Positions 1-13,600 of a stretch of DNA of 64,000 bases are shown piece by piece. The notes beneath the pieces were generated by a model that was not told where the DNA came from, searched no databases, and saw only the letters and a program-made list of their open reading frames with translations. The stretch's first letter is position 1. Each line of letters opens with the position of its first letter. The stretch comes from Marthasterias glacialis (lineage: Eukaryota > Echinodermata > Asteroidea > Forcipulatida > Asteriidae): positions 24,228,450 to 24,292,449 of the forward strand of contig OU452228.1 in NCBI GenBank assembly GCA_911728455.2, in the 5' to 3' direction. The translations under genes and the position numbers were made by a program.

Positions 1-175
1 GTACTATGACTTTACAATGAGCTTTAATATATAGCAATAAGCTAGAATGTATTTGCTTGTTTTTCCTGAAACATGGAAATTGATAGTTAAATAGAGCATA
101 TTTGTTAACAATAAAAAATTAAAAAAGGAATGTTATGCTCTACATTAGGGAAAATATAAATTAGGTAGATTTGTT

Positions 176-360
176 ATGGGGCTGCCATTAACATATCCAG
201 TCATCCCTTTAATAAATTCCTTAAACCATCTCAGCTCCCTGGGGAGTATACAGTCGGTGCTGTCAAGTATGTTGAGTCTCAAGCGAAGTCAATCACAAAA
301 AACCTCTGCCCTCACAGGTACCAATTTACCTCTGGGTGTGAAAAGAAACAATTTCCTGCT
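176..360 (-). repeat. SINE fragment (SINE-B family, reverse orientation)
   Basis: The stretch carrying 'CATCTCAGCTCCCTGGGG' and 'CCTCTGCCCTCA' is shared with 8249-8590, where it forms the middle of a longer reverse-oriented tRNA-derived element. Only the middle is kept here. It lies in the CCDC22 intron before the first visible exon. Confidence 0.55.
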
Positions 361-573
361 ATAAGCAGGAAACCATTCACAGACGATACATGTGGAAAGG
401 TAGTTTTGCTTGTAACCTTATTCTAGTAAGCAAAATTGTTTTGTGCTTAGCTACTGTTTGGGCTTAAGCAGCTCTATGAAATTTGGCCCAGAACTTAAAT
501 CTGATGCACTTGATTGCTGGGCCAAGACACGACACTCGTTTATAACCAGTATTTGACTGATTTACTCTGTTAG

Positions 574-3500
574 GACGATGACAAGACTATTTCCCAGATG
601 GGAATAGGGGAGGGTGTCCCCCGGGCTGACACCGAAGAGGAGCTTCGTCAGAAGAGAGAAGATGAACAGCAGAATCTGCGTGACAAACTCAGCGAACTGA
701 CCAATCAGATGGAAGCGCTGGAGCTCGGCATGAAGAAATTTGGAGCTGGTATACAACAGGTGAGAGAGTGACAGCAGCTGGTTGTTCTTTTGAGTATGGG
801 TTAGGGAGATCATTCTTGCATAGCAGAGTTTGACCTTAGCCGTCACCTGCTTGCCAAATGTGGGTGACTGCAGAAACGGGCAAGTCAAAACATTTTATAG
901 TCCACCAGGACAATAGTATTTTTTGTTACTAGTAAAAGTGATTGTGGAACGAAAGTTGAATATCACTCACAAAAACTTCCTATTCAGGAAACCTCAAAAC
1001 AAAATGTGGTTCTCGCTCATAAACATGGAAAATGATTTACAAAAGCAGAGATTTTCTTGCACCATAGGTGCTTTGCATTGGAATTTTTTTGTTTGTGTCC
1101 TTGATGTGGCTTTGTACCACGTGGTTTCACACTTTGATAATTTTGCAGCTAACTACACCAGTTCAGGGCTCAAAATTAACACTGGACTGCAGGCCCGAGG
1201 CCAGTGATTTTAGTGTCAGACCAGTAAATGTCAATATGCTTAACCAGTTGCCGCTGGGATTCTTCCATTTTTTCCCGTCCACCGTGATGGTATTATTTTC
1301 TTAAAACTTCCGGAATCTTTTTACTTTGAGAGTAGTGCTGGTACAAGGAAACCTTGACTTAACAAAGCTAAGAGAACAAAGATTCTCTTTATTGCACCGT
1401 GCTTTGTGTTTTCTCTATCGAGAAAATGTCAAATTCATGCACCGTGAATTGCAAAACCTCGGCTGTGTGCCACGACTTACGATTGGTACTAAATCCAGAA
1501 CCAAGGCTGGATCCCCGGGCTCACCCTGACTTACCTCCATTGAGCTGAAATACAGTTAATGAACAATGGTGGAAACCTCTCTGTCTCATAATCCTCTTCT
1601 GTGAATGAAAGGACAAGCGTCTGGAATCAGGGATTACACAGTAATGCCTGCACAATAGCCAAAAATTGGCAATGTATTGAGTGCCATCTGTCCTGTTTAT
1701 GTGTGTATGAAAGGAAGCATTACAGAAAGCGTGTGCATGCTCTGTGCATGCTCAGCAGTGGAATTTCAGGGCGACCTTCGTTACGATATTACAAAATGGC
1801 GTGCTTTAACGTCGCCCATTTGCTGGCTTGAAACATTTTTTCGTGGATACACGTCAGCCACATCTTGGTAGGCCTGCATTTACAAGGAGACTATGGCCTG
1901 GTCTTGGCCTTGGCATCCTTTCAAAAGTTTCCACAGACTTTAAGATCTTCTAATGGAAACAAAATGAAAATGGCCATGCCCTCTCGAAGATTAAATTCGG
2001 AGCCTGTCTTAGAAATCATCAGAGAGAAATTACCTTACTGTCATTAGAACCATAGAACACTGAAGGGACAATATTGTAGACAGAGTGTTTTAATGTTTGA
2101 GTTTTCTTTTTTAAATAAAGAGTAATTCTGTTGTTTAATTTGCACAGATGGAGGAGCAGACGTTGATGGAGGAGAGGAACAACGAGGAAAAAGAAGATAC
2201 TTACAGAGTGAAGAAGAGAACAATGGATTTATTACCAGATGCTGAGAATAACATCGCTAAGCTTCAGGTAATAATATCTTCAATCAAGGCCCATTTTATT
2301 TAGTTATTTAAATCTTTCTGGTAACGAAGCCAAGGGATCCTAAAAAGTGACTAGAACTATGACCCAAAGGCTTGAAGATGTGGAGAGAAGTCAACGAAGA
2401 AATGTTGAGTTTTAGATGTTTGAGGAAAAACCCCAAATAGGGAAAACCCAAGTAAGTCCACCCAAGGTTGTCAGGAATTACAGAATCTTGTGATAAAGAG
2501 GAAGTATATGACAGGAAACATAATAAAGGGGACCACTTTGCATCCGTCAAGATAGCAGTTTCTCAAATGGTTGGAGCTAGCTCTATGGTTGTATCGTATA
2601 ATGGGGTGTGATCCCTGGCTACACAGCAGTAACCAGTTGAATGGCTTCTGACTGGCACCCCCTGAACAAAGATATTGACAACATACGGAGGCCTCCAACA
2701 TTAGAGCTGGATAGCTCAGTTGGTAGAGCCTCGATACGTTAAGCCGGTGGTCACAGGTTCAAATCCCGCTCCAGTCAATTTTTCTTTGTTCACCCCAAAA
2801 AGTTTGATTTTGTTACTTTTGACTCTTACTGGTCATATTTATGCATGGCACAGTCCAACGCAACTTTAGAGGTTAGTGTGCGCAATGTGTCTACAATGGG
2901 TCTTAACATTGATGCTGTCAATTGATTTTTCATCAGGGAGTTGTTGAGGCGAGTGCTCAGCGATTAGTGAGTCTTGCCAAGCAGTGGGAGAAACACAGGG
3001 CTCCACTCATTGATGAATATCGGATCTTGAAGGAACAGAATGCCAGCAAAGAGGTCAGTTAACGATTAAAGTTGAAATAAAATACATAACAAATGGAAAA
3101 TTAGACTATAGCTGTTGCAAACTGCTTTACCGACCCATATGTTTGGTGGTTAATGGATGATGGTGGTAGTGGTCTTGCATTTCGACCCTAAAAGAGTCAT
3201 TCTCAAAGGCCTGTGAGAGAGACTTATAACAAAGAGCGCATAATGTCTGCTCAGTTCTGCAATCTCCTTTTTATGCATTGTCAAGCCCCATCTCTTCCAA
3301 TCTGTTTACGTTTAGGCCATTGTATTTGTCATATCCCCATGAAATTCTGTGAACTAGTTTGTCTTTAAAGGTTGTGTACAACATTGGTTAGATTATAAAT
3401 ATAAACTTTCACAGATTTGCACTTAACTTGTAAGGTATGAAGATGGTTATGGTGGAAAACTTGCCTTGAAATATGTTTGCATGAAATGCTATAGTTTTTG

Positions 3501-6500
3501 ATACATGTAAATGAGTAAAACAAGTAGTTTTGATCTCACGAGTTGAAAACCTGATGTTTGAAAACAGCGAAAACATATCAGATTTTTTTCCACTATTTTC
3601 TTGAGACTTTGATGACTGATTGAACTTAAACTTTCACAGGTTTGTTATTGCATGTATATGTTGGGTTACATACAGTGAGTATACTGGTCTTTGACAATTA
3701 CCAATGTACAGAGATGCAACTTTTCAGATTTAAATCTGAAATCTGATTTAAAAAAATATTTTACCCCAAATACAAATTTTTGTTTCCAACCCCCAAAATA
3801 TTGTTTTCCCGACCTTTATTTTGAAAATTTGGGAAAACACTGTGTCTAGAAAATGATAATCCTGTCTTTTGGATGGGCGCGAATCGCTAGCCTCTTGTAC
3901 CAGTCTTTAGTACGCACTTTCTCGAGATGCATCAGTTTTTGCATGGTATCATGAGATTACTAATTGCGACGATCATTATTGTGAGCATTTTAAGCTAAGG
4001 TATGTCTAGCATTATTATAATTTAATAATTTTTTTTTATTGAGTAAATTCCTCCCATTTACTGTGCCTCAGTCCCACGACCGCCAGCGGGGTTCACACTG
4101 AGTGCGGCGCTGACACCTGCATCACCTTGCCCAAAATCCGGAGATTGCCCAAAATCGGGACATGCGTGTTTTAGCACTAGATTTTTGAGGTATTTTTTTC
4201 ATTAGCTAGTTGCATCACTGAATGTTCTACTTGGAAGAGGAAACTAAAGGGTTGGCGCTCTACAAATCCGCGATGATTGATTGATTGATGATTGATTGAT
4301 GATTGATTGGTTGGTTGATTGATTGGTTGATTGATGATTGATTGATTGATTGGTTGATTGATTGTTTTAGAAAACAAGAAGCTCCGAAACATGCATATAA
4401 CCAATGTTATGAAATTCATGCATATTGTAATAAGGATCGTATACAATTGTGCATAATGTCTTTCTTTGTGGGGAGCTGGCAACCAATAATAAGGAACACA
4501 TTGCATTTGGCTGGTAACCTGTTAGTACTGTGAGAGTCAGTGTTTGTAACTATCTCCCGATTTTCAAACCTGACATTTTGTTAGTTTGAGGTGAGCTTGA
4601 CATTGTATGGAATTAACAAACAACCACACATTAAACTGCAAGATGTTTTAGTCAAGTTGATCGCCTTCTTTTGTCATCTTAGAGTGAGTCCTTGAAGAAG
4701 CTGGAGGATATACAGGAACTTAGAGACAGAATGAAAGATGTTGTTGATGAAACCAGGGCCAAGGAGGAACTGCAAAAACAACTTGTAAGTTAACAATAAA
4801 TCACATTGTCTTCTATTATGACAATGGATTATATTGTCTACCATGACAATGGACTACATTGTCTTCTATCTTGACAATGGATTTCATTGTATTCTAACTT
4901 TGCAATAGAATATATTATCTTCTATCTTTACAATAGATTACATTGTCTTCAATTAGATACTCACTGTTTTCCTTCAAAAACCTGGTTGCATTTCAACAAA
5001 TGGTGTGCGAATTCAATATCAGAGAACAATTGCCAATTTCAAGCAGAAATTTTCTGCAGGTATTTTCTGCTTACAAAGCGACCCTTGGCACAGTTTATAT
5101 TTCATAAACACTGCAACCCAAGCAGATGAGTGATGCAATAATGCAAATATTGTGAATGCATACAGGCACCATCAATTTGTCTTGATCGTTTATAAAATGC
5201 TCTTTCACTTACGCACATTTTTCTGCCATATATAGTTAGCACAAACATTTGGTAAACAGCTTTATCAAATTTGATCCAGGCGATGAAGCTGTTTGATTGT
5301 TTTGGTTTTCTTGACAGGCAGCGGAGTATGAGAGGATGACGAAGGATGTCAATCGATCGGCTTACACTCGTAGAATCCTGGAGATTGTGGCAAATATCCG
5401 CAAACAAAAAGACGAGATCCAGAAGGTCCTTGTAGATACCAAGACGTTACAGAAGGAGATCAACCATTTGTCTGGTAAACTGGACCGGACGTTTACAGTC
5501 ACTGATGAGCTCATCTTCAAGGTAAGACTGTTTTCCTTTTTCTTAAGTGTCACGATCTGATCACAAGGAAAAAACAGCTGGAAGACAGGAAACACAATCA
5601 AGTGTACCACTTATCTACCGTCATGTTAGCAGTTTTCCAATGGTTGTAATTTTTTTGTAAGTACCTGAAAGCACCCCAAAGTATTTCAACATGTGATTGG
5701 ACATGCAGGTTTCTACTCAAAAATAGTTTGAGTTGATTAAAACTCTTAATTTTTTAATTACTCTCAAATTCCATTAAAAAAAAGGACGGAAAAGGCATGT
5801 AATTTTTTTTCTGTCCATTTTTGGTGAAATTTAAGAGTGATTTAAAAAAACAAAAAACCTTTAAAACATCAAATACCGTAGTTATAAGTATAAGCCTGCA
5901 TGTCCATTCACATGTTGAAACACTTTTGGGTGGTTTCAGCTACTTAACAAAAATTATGACCATTGGAAAAACTGCTAACATGACAGATGCAAGGCGGTAC
6001 CCTTCATTGTGTTTTCTGTCTTGAGCACAAAAAGTGGCTAAGCACAATACAATTATGCTTACCAGAATAAGGTTATCAGCCAAAATACCATTCCACATCT
6101 GTGACTGGTACCCTGCTTATTTTTGCTTAGCAGAAAAGCGTTAAGCAGTATTTGCTGCTTAAGCAGCTTTATGAAACTGGGCCCTGTGCTTAATTTTATG
6201 GCTCTGCCTACCACATAACTTTGCACTTATAACATTAGAAATAACAATTGTTTTTATGGCCTCACTTTTCAAACCTAGAAGAGTCTTTGTCAAAGGCTTA
6301 AATGTACCTCTACAATGTAACATTGTGCAATTCTATTGGCTTTATCTTCACACAAAGAGGGAACTTTCATCCAGTTTTCGTGATTTTTCTTGTTCATACA
6401 ATCTCATCCCTGATGGAATCCAAGTTTCTGAGCATGCGTGTGCAGTGAGCCAACATGTGACAATCCCGGCCTGGTTGGGTCACAATGCTCGTGTCTTTGA

Positions 6501-8950
6501 GCAAGATACTTTAGTGTATCCTAAAGCTGTAGGTCCCATGTTCTAGGATATGTAGTGAATGTAAAAGAATCCAGAACACTTATTGTGAAAGAAGAGGGGT
6601 TTACCCCGGTGTTTCTGGTTCAGATAGCAAGCATCCTTATCTACAGGTTTCCTCAGGCATCCGAGTTACAGTGATTAAATTTACTTTTGAGGTATCCTTG
6701 GTTTCATAACTTGAAATTAATAAAAAAATATACATATTTTTTTTTATGGAAGTCGCCAGACACACAAGGCCAGTAAGCCACTCGAGGTGTGGGCTACAAA
6801 TCAACTGTTTTATCCAGGGGCCGTTGCCACCTACTCCTGGGGCTGAAACAGGGTAACCCCCTTTACAGTCCGTAAGGATGTAGGCTTAGGTATCATCTAT
6901 CAGAAACCTGGCTGGTACAGCAGAAGGCTCTACCTCCCCAACTTTTAATAAATAATAATAATTAATAAATAATAATTTAAAAAAATGTGTTTCCCTTTAA
7001 ACAGATGTAAAATTGATTGATAAATTGATTAATTGCATCCATCTATGTCTTATTTTTGTTGTAGGATGCTAAGAAAGATGAGGCTGTTCGCAAGGCATAT
7101 AAATACCTGGCAGCTTTACATGAGGTAAGATGTCATGTCACTCCAAATAAAGTATTTCCCTTGCATTGTATTATTGATATCAAGCCGGCATCTTATCACA
7201 GAGTGTTGGCCAGGAGTTGAAGCAGGTCGAGAGGCTAGCGCTTTTTACAGTAGCCATCCATGCTACCCAATGAATCATCTTCTGCTCAAGAAAGAGCAGA
7301 ATATCCAAGAAGGTGGAGCAAGAGCTAGTTGTATCCAAACCAATGATTAGTGGACCCTTAACCCAATGTCGTTGGGTAGAGATCCTCCCGTATCCTCCAA
7401 AATACTCCATTCTAACTCTAAACCCAAATTTAAATGATGTAATAATTGGATGGAGAGGAATTTGCTTCTTGTAATTGCGGGATTCAAGCTGGCCTCTCAA
7501 CACCGGGAATGCTTGGTGATCTAGTAGTTAAGACATCCGCTCTAAAATGCTAAGGTCACAGGTTCGAATCCCACCAGAGTAAAATACAGTGGATTTTTCT
7601 CCACAGGATTCAGGAAGCACCGAGTATACAGTGCTTCTACACATCAGTGTATGGGTAAAACCAAAAAATCATATTCATCACCTAAATCATTGGACGCTGA
7701 TAAGATTGGTGTGCCTGTTCCAGTGATAAGCAATTATTATTTTGGCCAGCAGTACTTGTACCATATCCTACAGAGTCAGACAACTTCTCGAATAGGATGT
7801 GGGAGAATTTGGGAACGTTAGGTTTAAAGAAGAAAACAATATTTTGTACTGAAAACTTAATCAACAACTCAACAAATGTCACCAGCAGAGTTTTTGAAAT
7901 AAACAATGAAATGAATAATCATGTCAGTTTGTTTCCTTGTTTACTTTTTCATTCTTTTAGAACTTTGATCAATTGATAAAGACTGTTGAGGAGACTGGAA
8001 GCATTGTGAGGGAGATCAGAGATCTTGAGGATCAGGTACAATAGCTAGTATTTTAAACAGATACAATTTGTTGTGTCCACCATACCTCAATAAGGCTAAG
8101 TGGCTTTTTGATGTTGAATTATTACACAAACATTGTTTTCAAAGCTTATCATCTTTGAGCTAACAATGGTGGCCAGGGCAATGGCAATGCATGTTATAGT
8201 TTTAAAAGGTGGTTTCTCAGAAATTTTGTCCTTTTTTTCTTCAAGTTTAATAATAATAATGGACATTTATGTAGCACCAGTATCTGCCAATTTTGACGCC
8301 CATGGTGCAGGAACATTATTACCACGATCACATGTCCTTTTTGATCATTCCTTAAACCATCTCAGCTCCCTGGGGAGCTATATACAGTTCAAGCCTGTGC
8401 TGTCAATTAAGTAGTGCATCCAGCTTAATCAATCACAAGAACCATCTCTGCCCTCAAGGCACCCATTTACCCCTAGGTGAAGTGTCTTGCTCAAGGACAC
8501 AAATGTCATGACTGGAATTCAAACCCACACCCCAAAGACTTAGCCCCCAGAACTAGAGTCTGGTCCACTTACACTGCTCAGCCACAGCATGGCAGTACTA
8601 CCAGCCTTTGTGAATTAGTGCCAGTCTCTTTTTAAGGAGTCTTTGCTTTCCCCAACAGAAAGATAAAAACGAATCAGGCTTGGACCTTTCATCTTTGAGA
8701 GGGCACTTCCATAAGAAAATCTTTAAGTCTATGGGAAACTTTTGAAGGGGCACCAAGGCCAAGACCAGGGCAACAGAGGCCATGGCCTCCGGTAACTCCT
8801 TGAAACTCATGATGTTTCTGTTTGTTGTTGTTTTAGATTGAATCGGAGAGCAACAAGAAGACCACCGCCAACTTGGAGAAGATCTCAGCCGATAACAAAG
8901 AAATGAAGAAAGAAAACGCAGCCCTGCTCGCCAAAGTTAAAGGCAAATAA
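574..8950 (+). CDS. CCDC22: CCDC22, C-terminal coiled-coil half (8 exons, 5' end outside window)
   Basis: Exons with GT-AG borders and phase 0 throughout: 574-759, 2148-2267, 2937-3053, 4683-4784, 5318-5521, 7065-7124, 7961-8035, 8837-8950 (TAA stop). Together they encode 325 residues, about half of the roughly 630 usual for the family; upstream exons lie before base 1. The product is almost entirely charged coiled coil. The run DAKKDEAVRKAYKYLAALHE, the TVEETGSIVREIRDLEDQ segment and the short Lys-rich tail are what I recognise as CCDC22. Known role: CCDC22 pairs with CCDC93 and COMMD proteins in the CCC part of the Commander complex, which works with WASH and Retriever in recycling membrane proteins from endosomes, and it also affects NF-kB signalling. 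The gene converges on spartin. Introns carry SINE fragments and short tandem repeats. Exon calls are by eye; the family call is strong. Confidence 0.88.
2585..2785 (+). repeat. tRNA-derived repeat (SINE-A) with conserved 5' leader
   Basis: A tRNA-like head at about 2703-2778 has an A box (TAGCTCAGTTGGTAGAGC) and a B box (GGTTCAAATCCCGC), preceded by a roughly 110-bp leader (GTGATCCCTGGCTAC through GACAACATACGGAGG). The same leader plus head recurs at 17,690-17,895 and 41,625-41,757, and reversed at 30,498-30,640. The multicopy flank and poorly paired anticodon arm argue against a working tRNA gene. It lies in CCDC22 intron 2 (between 2267 and 2937). Confidence 0.7.
3370..4272. other. CCDC22 intron 3, dispersed repeat and unassigned DNA
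   Basis: The segment at about 3375-3600 ('CTTGCCTTGAAATATGTTTG', 'TTTCACAGATTTGCACTTA') resembles part of 32,780-32,920, so it belongs to a dispersed repeat. The rest, to the TGAT array, holds nothing I can assign. Confidence 0.4.
4273..4370. repeat. (TGAT)n microsatellite
   Basis: About 95 bases of near-perfect GATTGATT repeats with some TTGG variants, in the intron upstream of the CCDC22 exon at 4683. Confidence 0.95.
4803..4950. repeat. 28-bp minisatellite with internal dyads, directly after a splice donor
   Basis: Five units of about 28 bp of the form ATTGTC-N9-GACAATGGAT start about 18 bases after the CCDC22 splice donor at 4785. Each unit carries the inverted pair ATTGTC/GACAAT, which decays in later units. 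It lies in an intron. Confidence 0.85.
6020..6960. repeat. Cluster of dispersed repeats in CCDC22 intron 5
   Basis: Three pieces are visible. At 6020-6185 is a repeat ending GCTTAAGCAGCTTTATGAAA, also present at about 400-490. At 6450-6620 is a SINE-B fragment (CTTTGAGCAAGATACTTTAG, GCTGTAGGTCCCATG, GGGTTTACCCCGGTGTTTCT). At 6745-6960 is a further dispersed unit ending in an AATAAT tract. No coding sequence is seen between the exons at 5521 and 7065. Confidence 0.5.
7512..7670 (+). repeat. tRNA-derived SINE (SINE-C family)
   Basis: The tRNA-like head has an A box (TGATCTAGTAGTTAAGAC) and a B box (GGTTCGAATCCCACC). The body has CACAGGATTCAGGAAG and a tail ending CAGTGTATGGGTAAAACC. Other copies lie at 14,240-14,390 (reverse) and as an inverted pair at 25,960-26,205. 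Confidence 0.75.
8249..8590 (-). repeat. tRNA-derived SINE (SINE-B family), near full length, reverse
   Basis: Read on the minus strand, the element runs from a Leu/Ser-type tRNA-like head at about 8590 through CTTGAGCAAGACACTTCACC to an (ATT)n tail at 8249. Forward copies are at 21,690 and 44,344. It sits in the last CCDC22 intron. Confidence 0.7.
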
Positions 8951-10685
8951 CAACCTCAAAGTTTGACAGGTCACAAATCAAAGAAGAATGAGAGGGGAAC
9001 AGTTGCTCTATGCTTTTTGCTGCAGGGAAAATGATCAATCGCCCTGGGAACAAGGTTGCTATCACATGTATTTTTGTCATGAGTACGTTATACGTTTATC
9101 CCCAGCCTACAAAATAGTGCAAAGATTACAACTTACGGAAAGAAGATTTACAAAATGGGCTTGTGGGATTTCTCCAGGCTATAATTCCATCTACTGCAAG
9201 CATGATATCATGCCATCTCTAACCTTCCTACTGCTGGACCATTCAAAACCATTCCAAATTCCAATTCCAAGTCTCACGTTTCCCCCCATTGCTGTTGTAC
9301 ACACATTATTATCATTTCAACAGTTTTGGTAACAAGCTGTACTATTATTCAAGACCATTCATAGCATAGAGGGTCCATTGATTCAACACTGTACTACCAT
9401 TTGGAATGATCCTCACAAGGCTTTGTATCAGCCAAAGATACTAGAAAAACAAGAAAGGACACTCTGTGTAGAAACATGAAATGCAAAATGGGTGCGCCCG
9501 CTGTTGTTAGGTAGGTAAAACCAAAGATCGTTTGCACGATAAGTAGGGCCTACTAAATGGCGAAACGATCCCACCCACTATAAAGGTGAAGGCAGATCGA
9601 AAATTTTGTCAGCCATAAATTGTGCCAATAATCCTAGCAAAATTGACACATGGGGAAGGGCGCCATCACGCGGTAGATAGGTAAAAAGGCATTACATCTG
9701 CTACCGTTAAAAACGGCACAAGTGCCTATCTTGTTTTTCTAATATCTTCGTATCAGCTTACCTACCATTCAAAACCACTTGAGGAATCAACACTGTACAC
9801 ATTTATCTCACTATTCAAAACCACAACAATGAATGGTTTCAAATGGTGCATCAACTGACTCGAACAAGGCACCAAGAGTAGGAGGGTTAAAGGATTATTT
9901 CAGTTTTTTATTTCATATAGATTTTGACTATGAACACTTCCAACTCAAAACCCAGATTACCAATTTGTTCTTATATAGACTAATCCCCTGGGGATGTTCC
10001 AGTGTTTTCCACAATTACTGGGATGCATATATGCCCAGCATTCATTTTTTTACTTCTCAAAGGTTATCTGCGACCAATGACATTGATTGAAACCACTGGT
10101 ACAAGACCTAAAATGGCTTGGTCTACATGCAACATTTTAAAAGAAGTACTACAGTTTATTTGATGTACTTGATTTAACAACAAACTTACACCATCGTTTG
10201 GAAATTAATCTTTTTTGATAAAATATCTTAATTATGTCCCAAGCATATGGACAGAACATTTGTAACGTCTTATTATTAACTCTGTAATACATATATTTAA
10301 CCATGTATTTTGTAATTAATTTTTTTAAGAACCACTGAAAATTTACCATCGATTTGAGTTAGTGTCATCTGAGCCACAAGATGACGACCTTCGCTTTAAA
10401 TTCAGAGTGCCACTGTCAAATTTTCTTTTTTTGAATTTCCATAGGAAATGGTGGAACTCTGCAATGAAATTCCTTTAGAGGTCTTTTGGCTGTTTTGATT
10501 GCAATTGAAGTTTCAACAAATTAGATTTGTTAGTTCTGGTTTTATTCCGATGACCTATAATAAGATGTATCAAAGATGTATTTTCAAAATTAACAAAAGG
10601 TTATGTTCTTAAAATAAACTTATATTGAGAGTACAGCTTCCAACACAAGTCTAATTAGGAGTTCTTATAAACATTGTGTTTACCA
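8951..10685. other. CCDC22 3' flank, no further gene seen
   Basis: This includes the probable CCDC22 3' UTR, whose end I cannot fix; an AATAAA-type signal (AAAATAAACTT) lies near 10,612. Degenerate repeats of 'CATTCAAAACCA' occur at 9235-9830. No reading frame here resembles a known family. Confidence 0.4.
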
Positions 10686-13600
10686 CACAAAGGGGTAAGC
10701 CTTGCATTTCTTTCAAATTTGGAGTGTTAATGACAATATTTCAAATTGTGAAATGCTCAGTATTTCTTCAAAATCAACAAAAAACACAAGGGGTAAGCCT
10801 TGCATTTCTTTCAAATTTGGAGTTTTTATGACGATATTTCAAATTGTGAAATGCTCAGTATTTCTTCAAAATCAACAAAAAACACAAGGGGTAAGCCTTG
10901 CATTTCTTTCAAATTTGGAGTTAAGATGACGATATTTCAAATTGTGAAATGCTCAGAAGTTCTTCAAAATCAACAAAAAACACAAGGGGTAAACCTTGCA
11001 TTTCTTTCAAATTTGGAGTTTTGTTGCCAATATTTCAAATTGTGAAATGCTCAGTATTTCTTCAACATTGATAAAAAAACACAAAGGGTAAGCCTTGCAA
11101 TTCTTTCTAATTTGGAGTGTTAATGACAATATTTCAAATTGTGAAATGCTCAGTATTTCTTCAAAATCAACAAAAAACACAAGGGGTAAGCCTTGCATTT
11201 CTTCCAAGTTTGGAGTTTTTATGACGATATTTCAAATTGTGAAATGCTCAGAAGTTCTTCAAAATCAACAAAAAACACAAGGGGTAAACCTTGCATTTCT
11301 TTCAAATTTGGAGTTTTGTTGCCAATGTTTCAAATTGTGAAATGCTCAGTATTTCTTCAACATTGATAAAAAAACACAAAGGGTAAGCCTTGCAATTCTT
11401 TCTAATTTGGAGTTATGACGACGATATTTCAAATTGTGAAATGCTCAGTATTTCTTCAAAATCAACAAAAAACACAAGGGGTAAGCCTTGCATTTCTTCC
11501 AAATTTGGAGTTTTTATGACGATATTTCAAATTGTGAAATGCTCAGAAGTTCTTCAAAATCAACAAAAAACACAAGGGGTAAGCCTTGCATTTCTTTCAA
11601 CTTTGGAGTTAAGATGACCATATTTTAAATTGTGAAATGCTCAGTATTTCTTCAAAATCAACAAAAAACACAAGGGGTAAGCCTTGCATTTCTTCCAAGT
11701 TTGGAGTTTTTATGACGATATTTCAAATTGTGAAATGCTCAGAAGTTCTTCAAAATCAACAAAAAACACAAGGGGTAAACCTTGCATTTCTTTCAAATTT
11801 GGAGTTTTGTTGCCAATATTTCAAATTGTGAAATGCTCAGTATTTCTTCAACATTGATAAAAAAACACAAAGGGTAAGCCTTGCAATTCTTTCTAATTTG
11901 GAGTTATGACGACGATATTTCAAATTGTGAAATGCTCAGTATTTCTTCAAAATCAACAAAAAACACAAGGGGTAAGCCTTGCATTTCTTTCAAATTTGGA
12001 GTTTTTATGACGATATTTCAAATTGTGAAATGCTCAGTATTTCTTCAAAATCAACAAAAAACACAAGGGGTAAGCCTTGCATTTCTTCCAAATTTGGAGT
12101 TAAGATGACCATATTTTAAATTGTGAAATGCTCAGTATTTCTTCAAAATCAACAAAAAACACAAGGGGTAAGCCTTGCATTTCTTTCAAATTTGGAGTGT
12201 TGATGACAATATTTCAAATTGTGAAATGCTCAGTATTTCTTCAAAATCAACAAAAAACACAAGGGGTAAGCCTTGCATTTCTTCCAACTTTGGAGTTAAG
12301 ATGACCATATTTTAAATTGTGAAATGCTCAGTATTTCTTCAAAATCAACAAAAAACACAAGGGGTAAGCCTTGCATTTCTTCCAAATTTGGAGTTAAGAT
12401 GACCATATTTTAAATTGTGAAATGCTCAGTATTTCTTCAAAATCAACAAAAAACACAAGGGGTAAGCCTTGCATTTCTTTCAAATTTGGAGTTAAGATGA
12501 CGATATTTTAAATTGTGAAATGTTCAGTATTTCTTCAAAATCAACAAAAAACACAAGGGGTAAGCCTTGCATTTCTTCCAAATTTGGAGTTAAGATGACC
12601 ATATTTTAAATTGTGAAATGCTCAGTATTTCTTCAAAATCATCAAAAAACACAAGGGGTAAGCCTTGCATTTCTTCCAAATTTGGAGTTTTTATGACGAT
12701 ATTTCAAATTGTGAAATGCTCAGAAGTTCTTCAAAATCAACAAAAAACACAAGGGGTAAGCCTTGCATTTCTTTCAAATTTGGAGTTTTGTTGCCGATAT
12801 TTTAAATTGTGAAATGCTCAGTATTTCTTCAAAATCAACAAAAAACACAAGGGGTAAGCCTTGCATTTCTTTCAAATTTGGAGTGTTGATGACAATATTT
12901 CAAATTGTGAAATGCTCAGTATTTCTTCAAAATCAACAAAAAACACAAGGGGTAAGCCTTGCATTTCTTCCAATTTTGGAGTTAAGATGACCATATTTTA
13001 AATTGTGAAATGCTCAGTATTTCTTCAAAATCAACAAAAAACACAAGGGGTAAGCCTTGCATTTCTTCCAAATTTGGAGTTAAGATGACCATATTTTAAA
13101 TTGTGAAATGCTCAGTATTTCTTCAAAATCAACAAAAAACACAAGGGGTAAGCCTTGCATTTCTTTCAAATTTGGAGTTAAGATGACCATATTTTAAATT
13201 GTTAAATGCTCAGTATTTCTTCAAAATCAACAAAAAACACAAGGGGTAAGACTTGCAATTCTTCCAAATTTGGAGTTTTTATGACGATATTTCAAATTGT
13301 GAAATGCTCAGAAGTTCTTCAAAATCAACAAAAAACACAAGGGGTAAGCCTTGCATTTCTTTCAAATTTGGAGTTTTGTTGCCGATATTTCAAATTGTGA
13401 AATGCTCAGTATTTCTTCAACATTGATAAAAAAACACAAAGGGTAAGCCTTGCATTTCTTTCAAATTTGGAGTTATGACGACGATATTTCAAATTGTGAA
13501 ATGCTCAGTATTTCTCCAAATTCCAGAAAAAACACAAGGGGTAAGCCTTGCATTACTTTCAAATGGGAGTGTAAACGACAATATTTCTAATTTTTAAATG

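Noticed and set aside
2703-2778. Functional tRNA gene
   Set aside because: A and B boxes are present, but the anticodon arm pairs poorly and the flank is shared with other copies, so it is a tRNA-derived repeat.
10702-13400. Many 60-80 aa ORFs in the 98-bp array
   Set aside because: The unit is not a multiple of 3, frames rotate, and the peptides only reflect the repeat.
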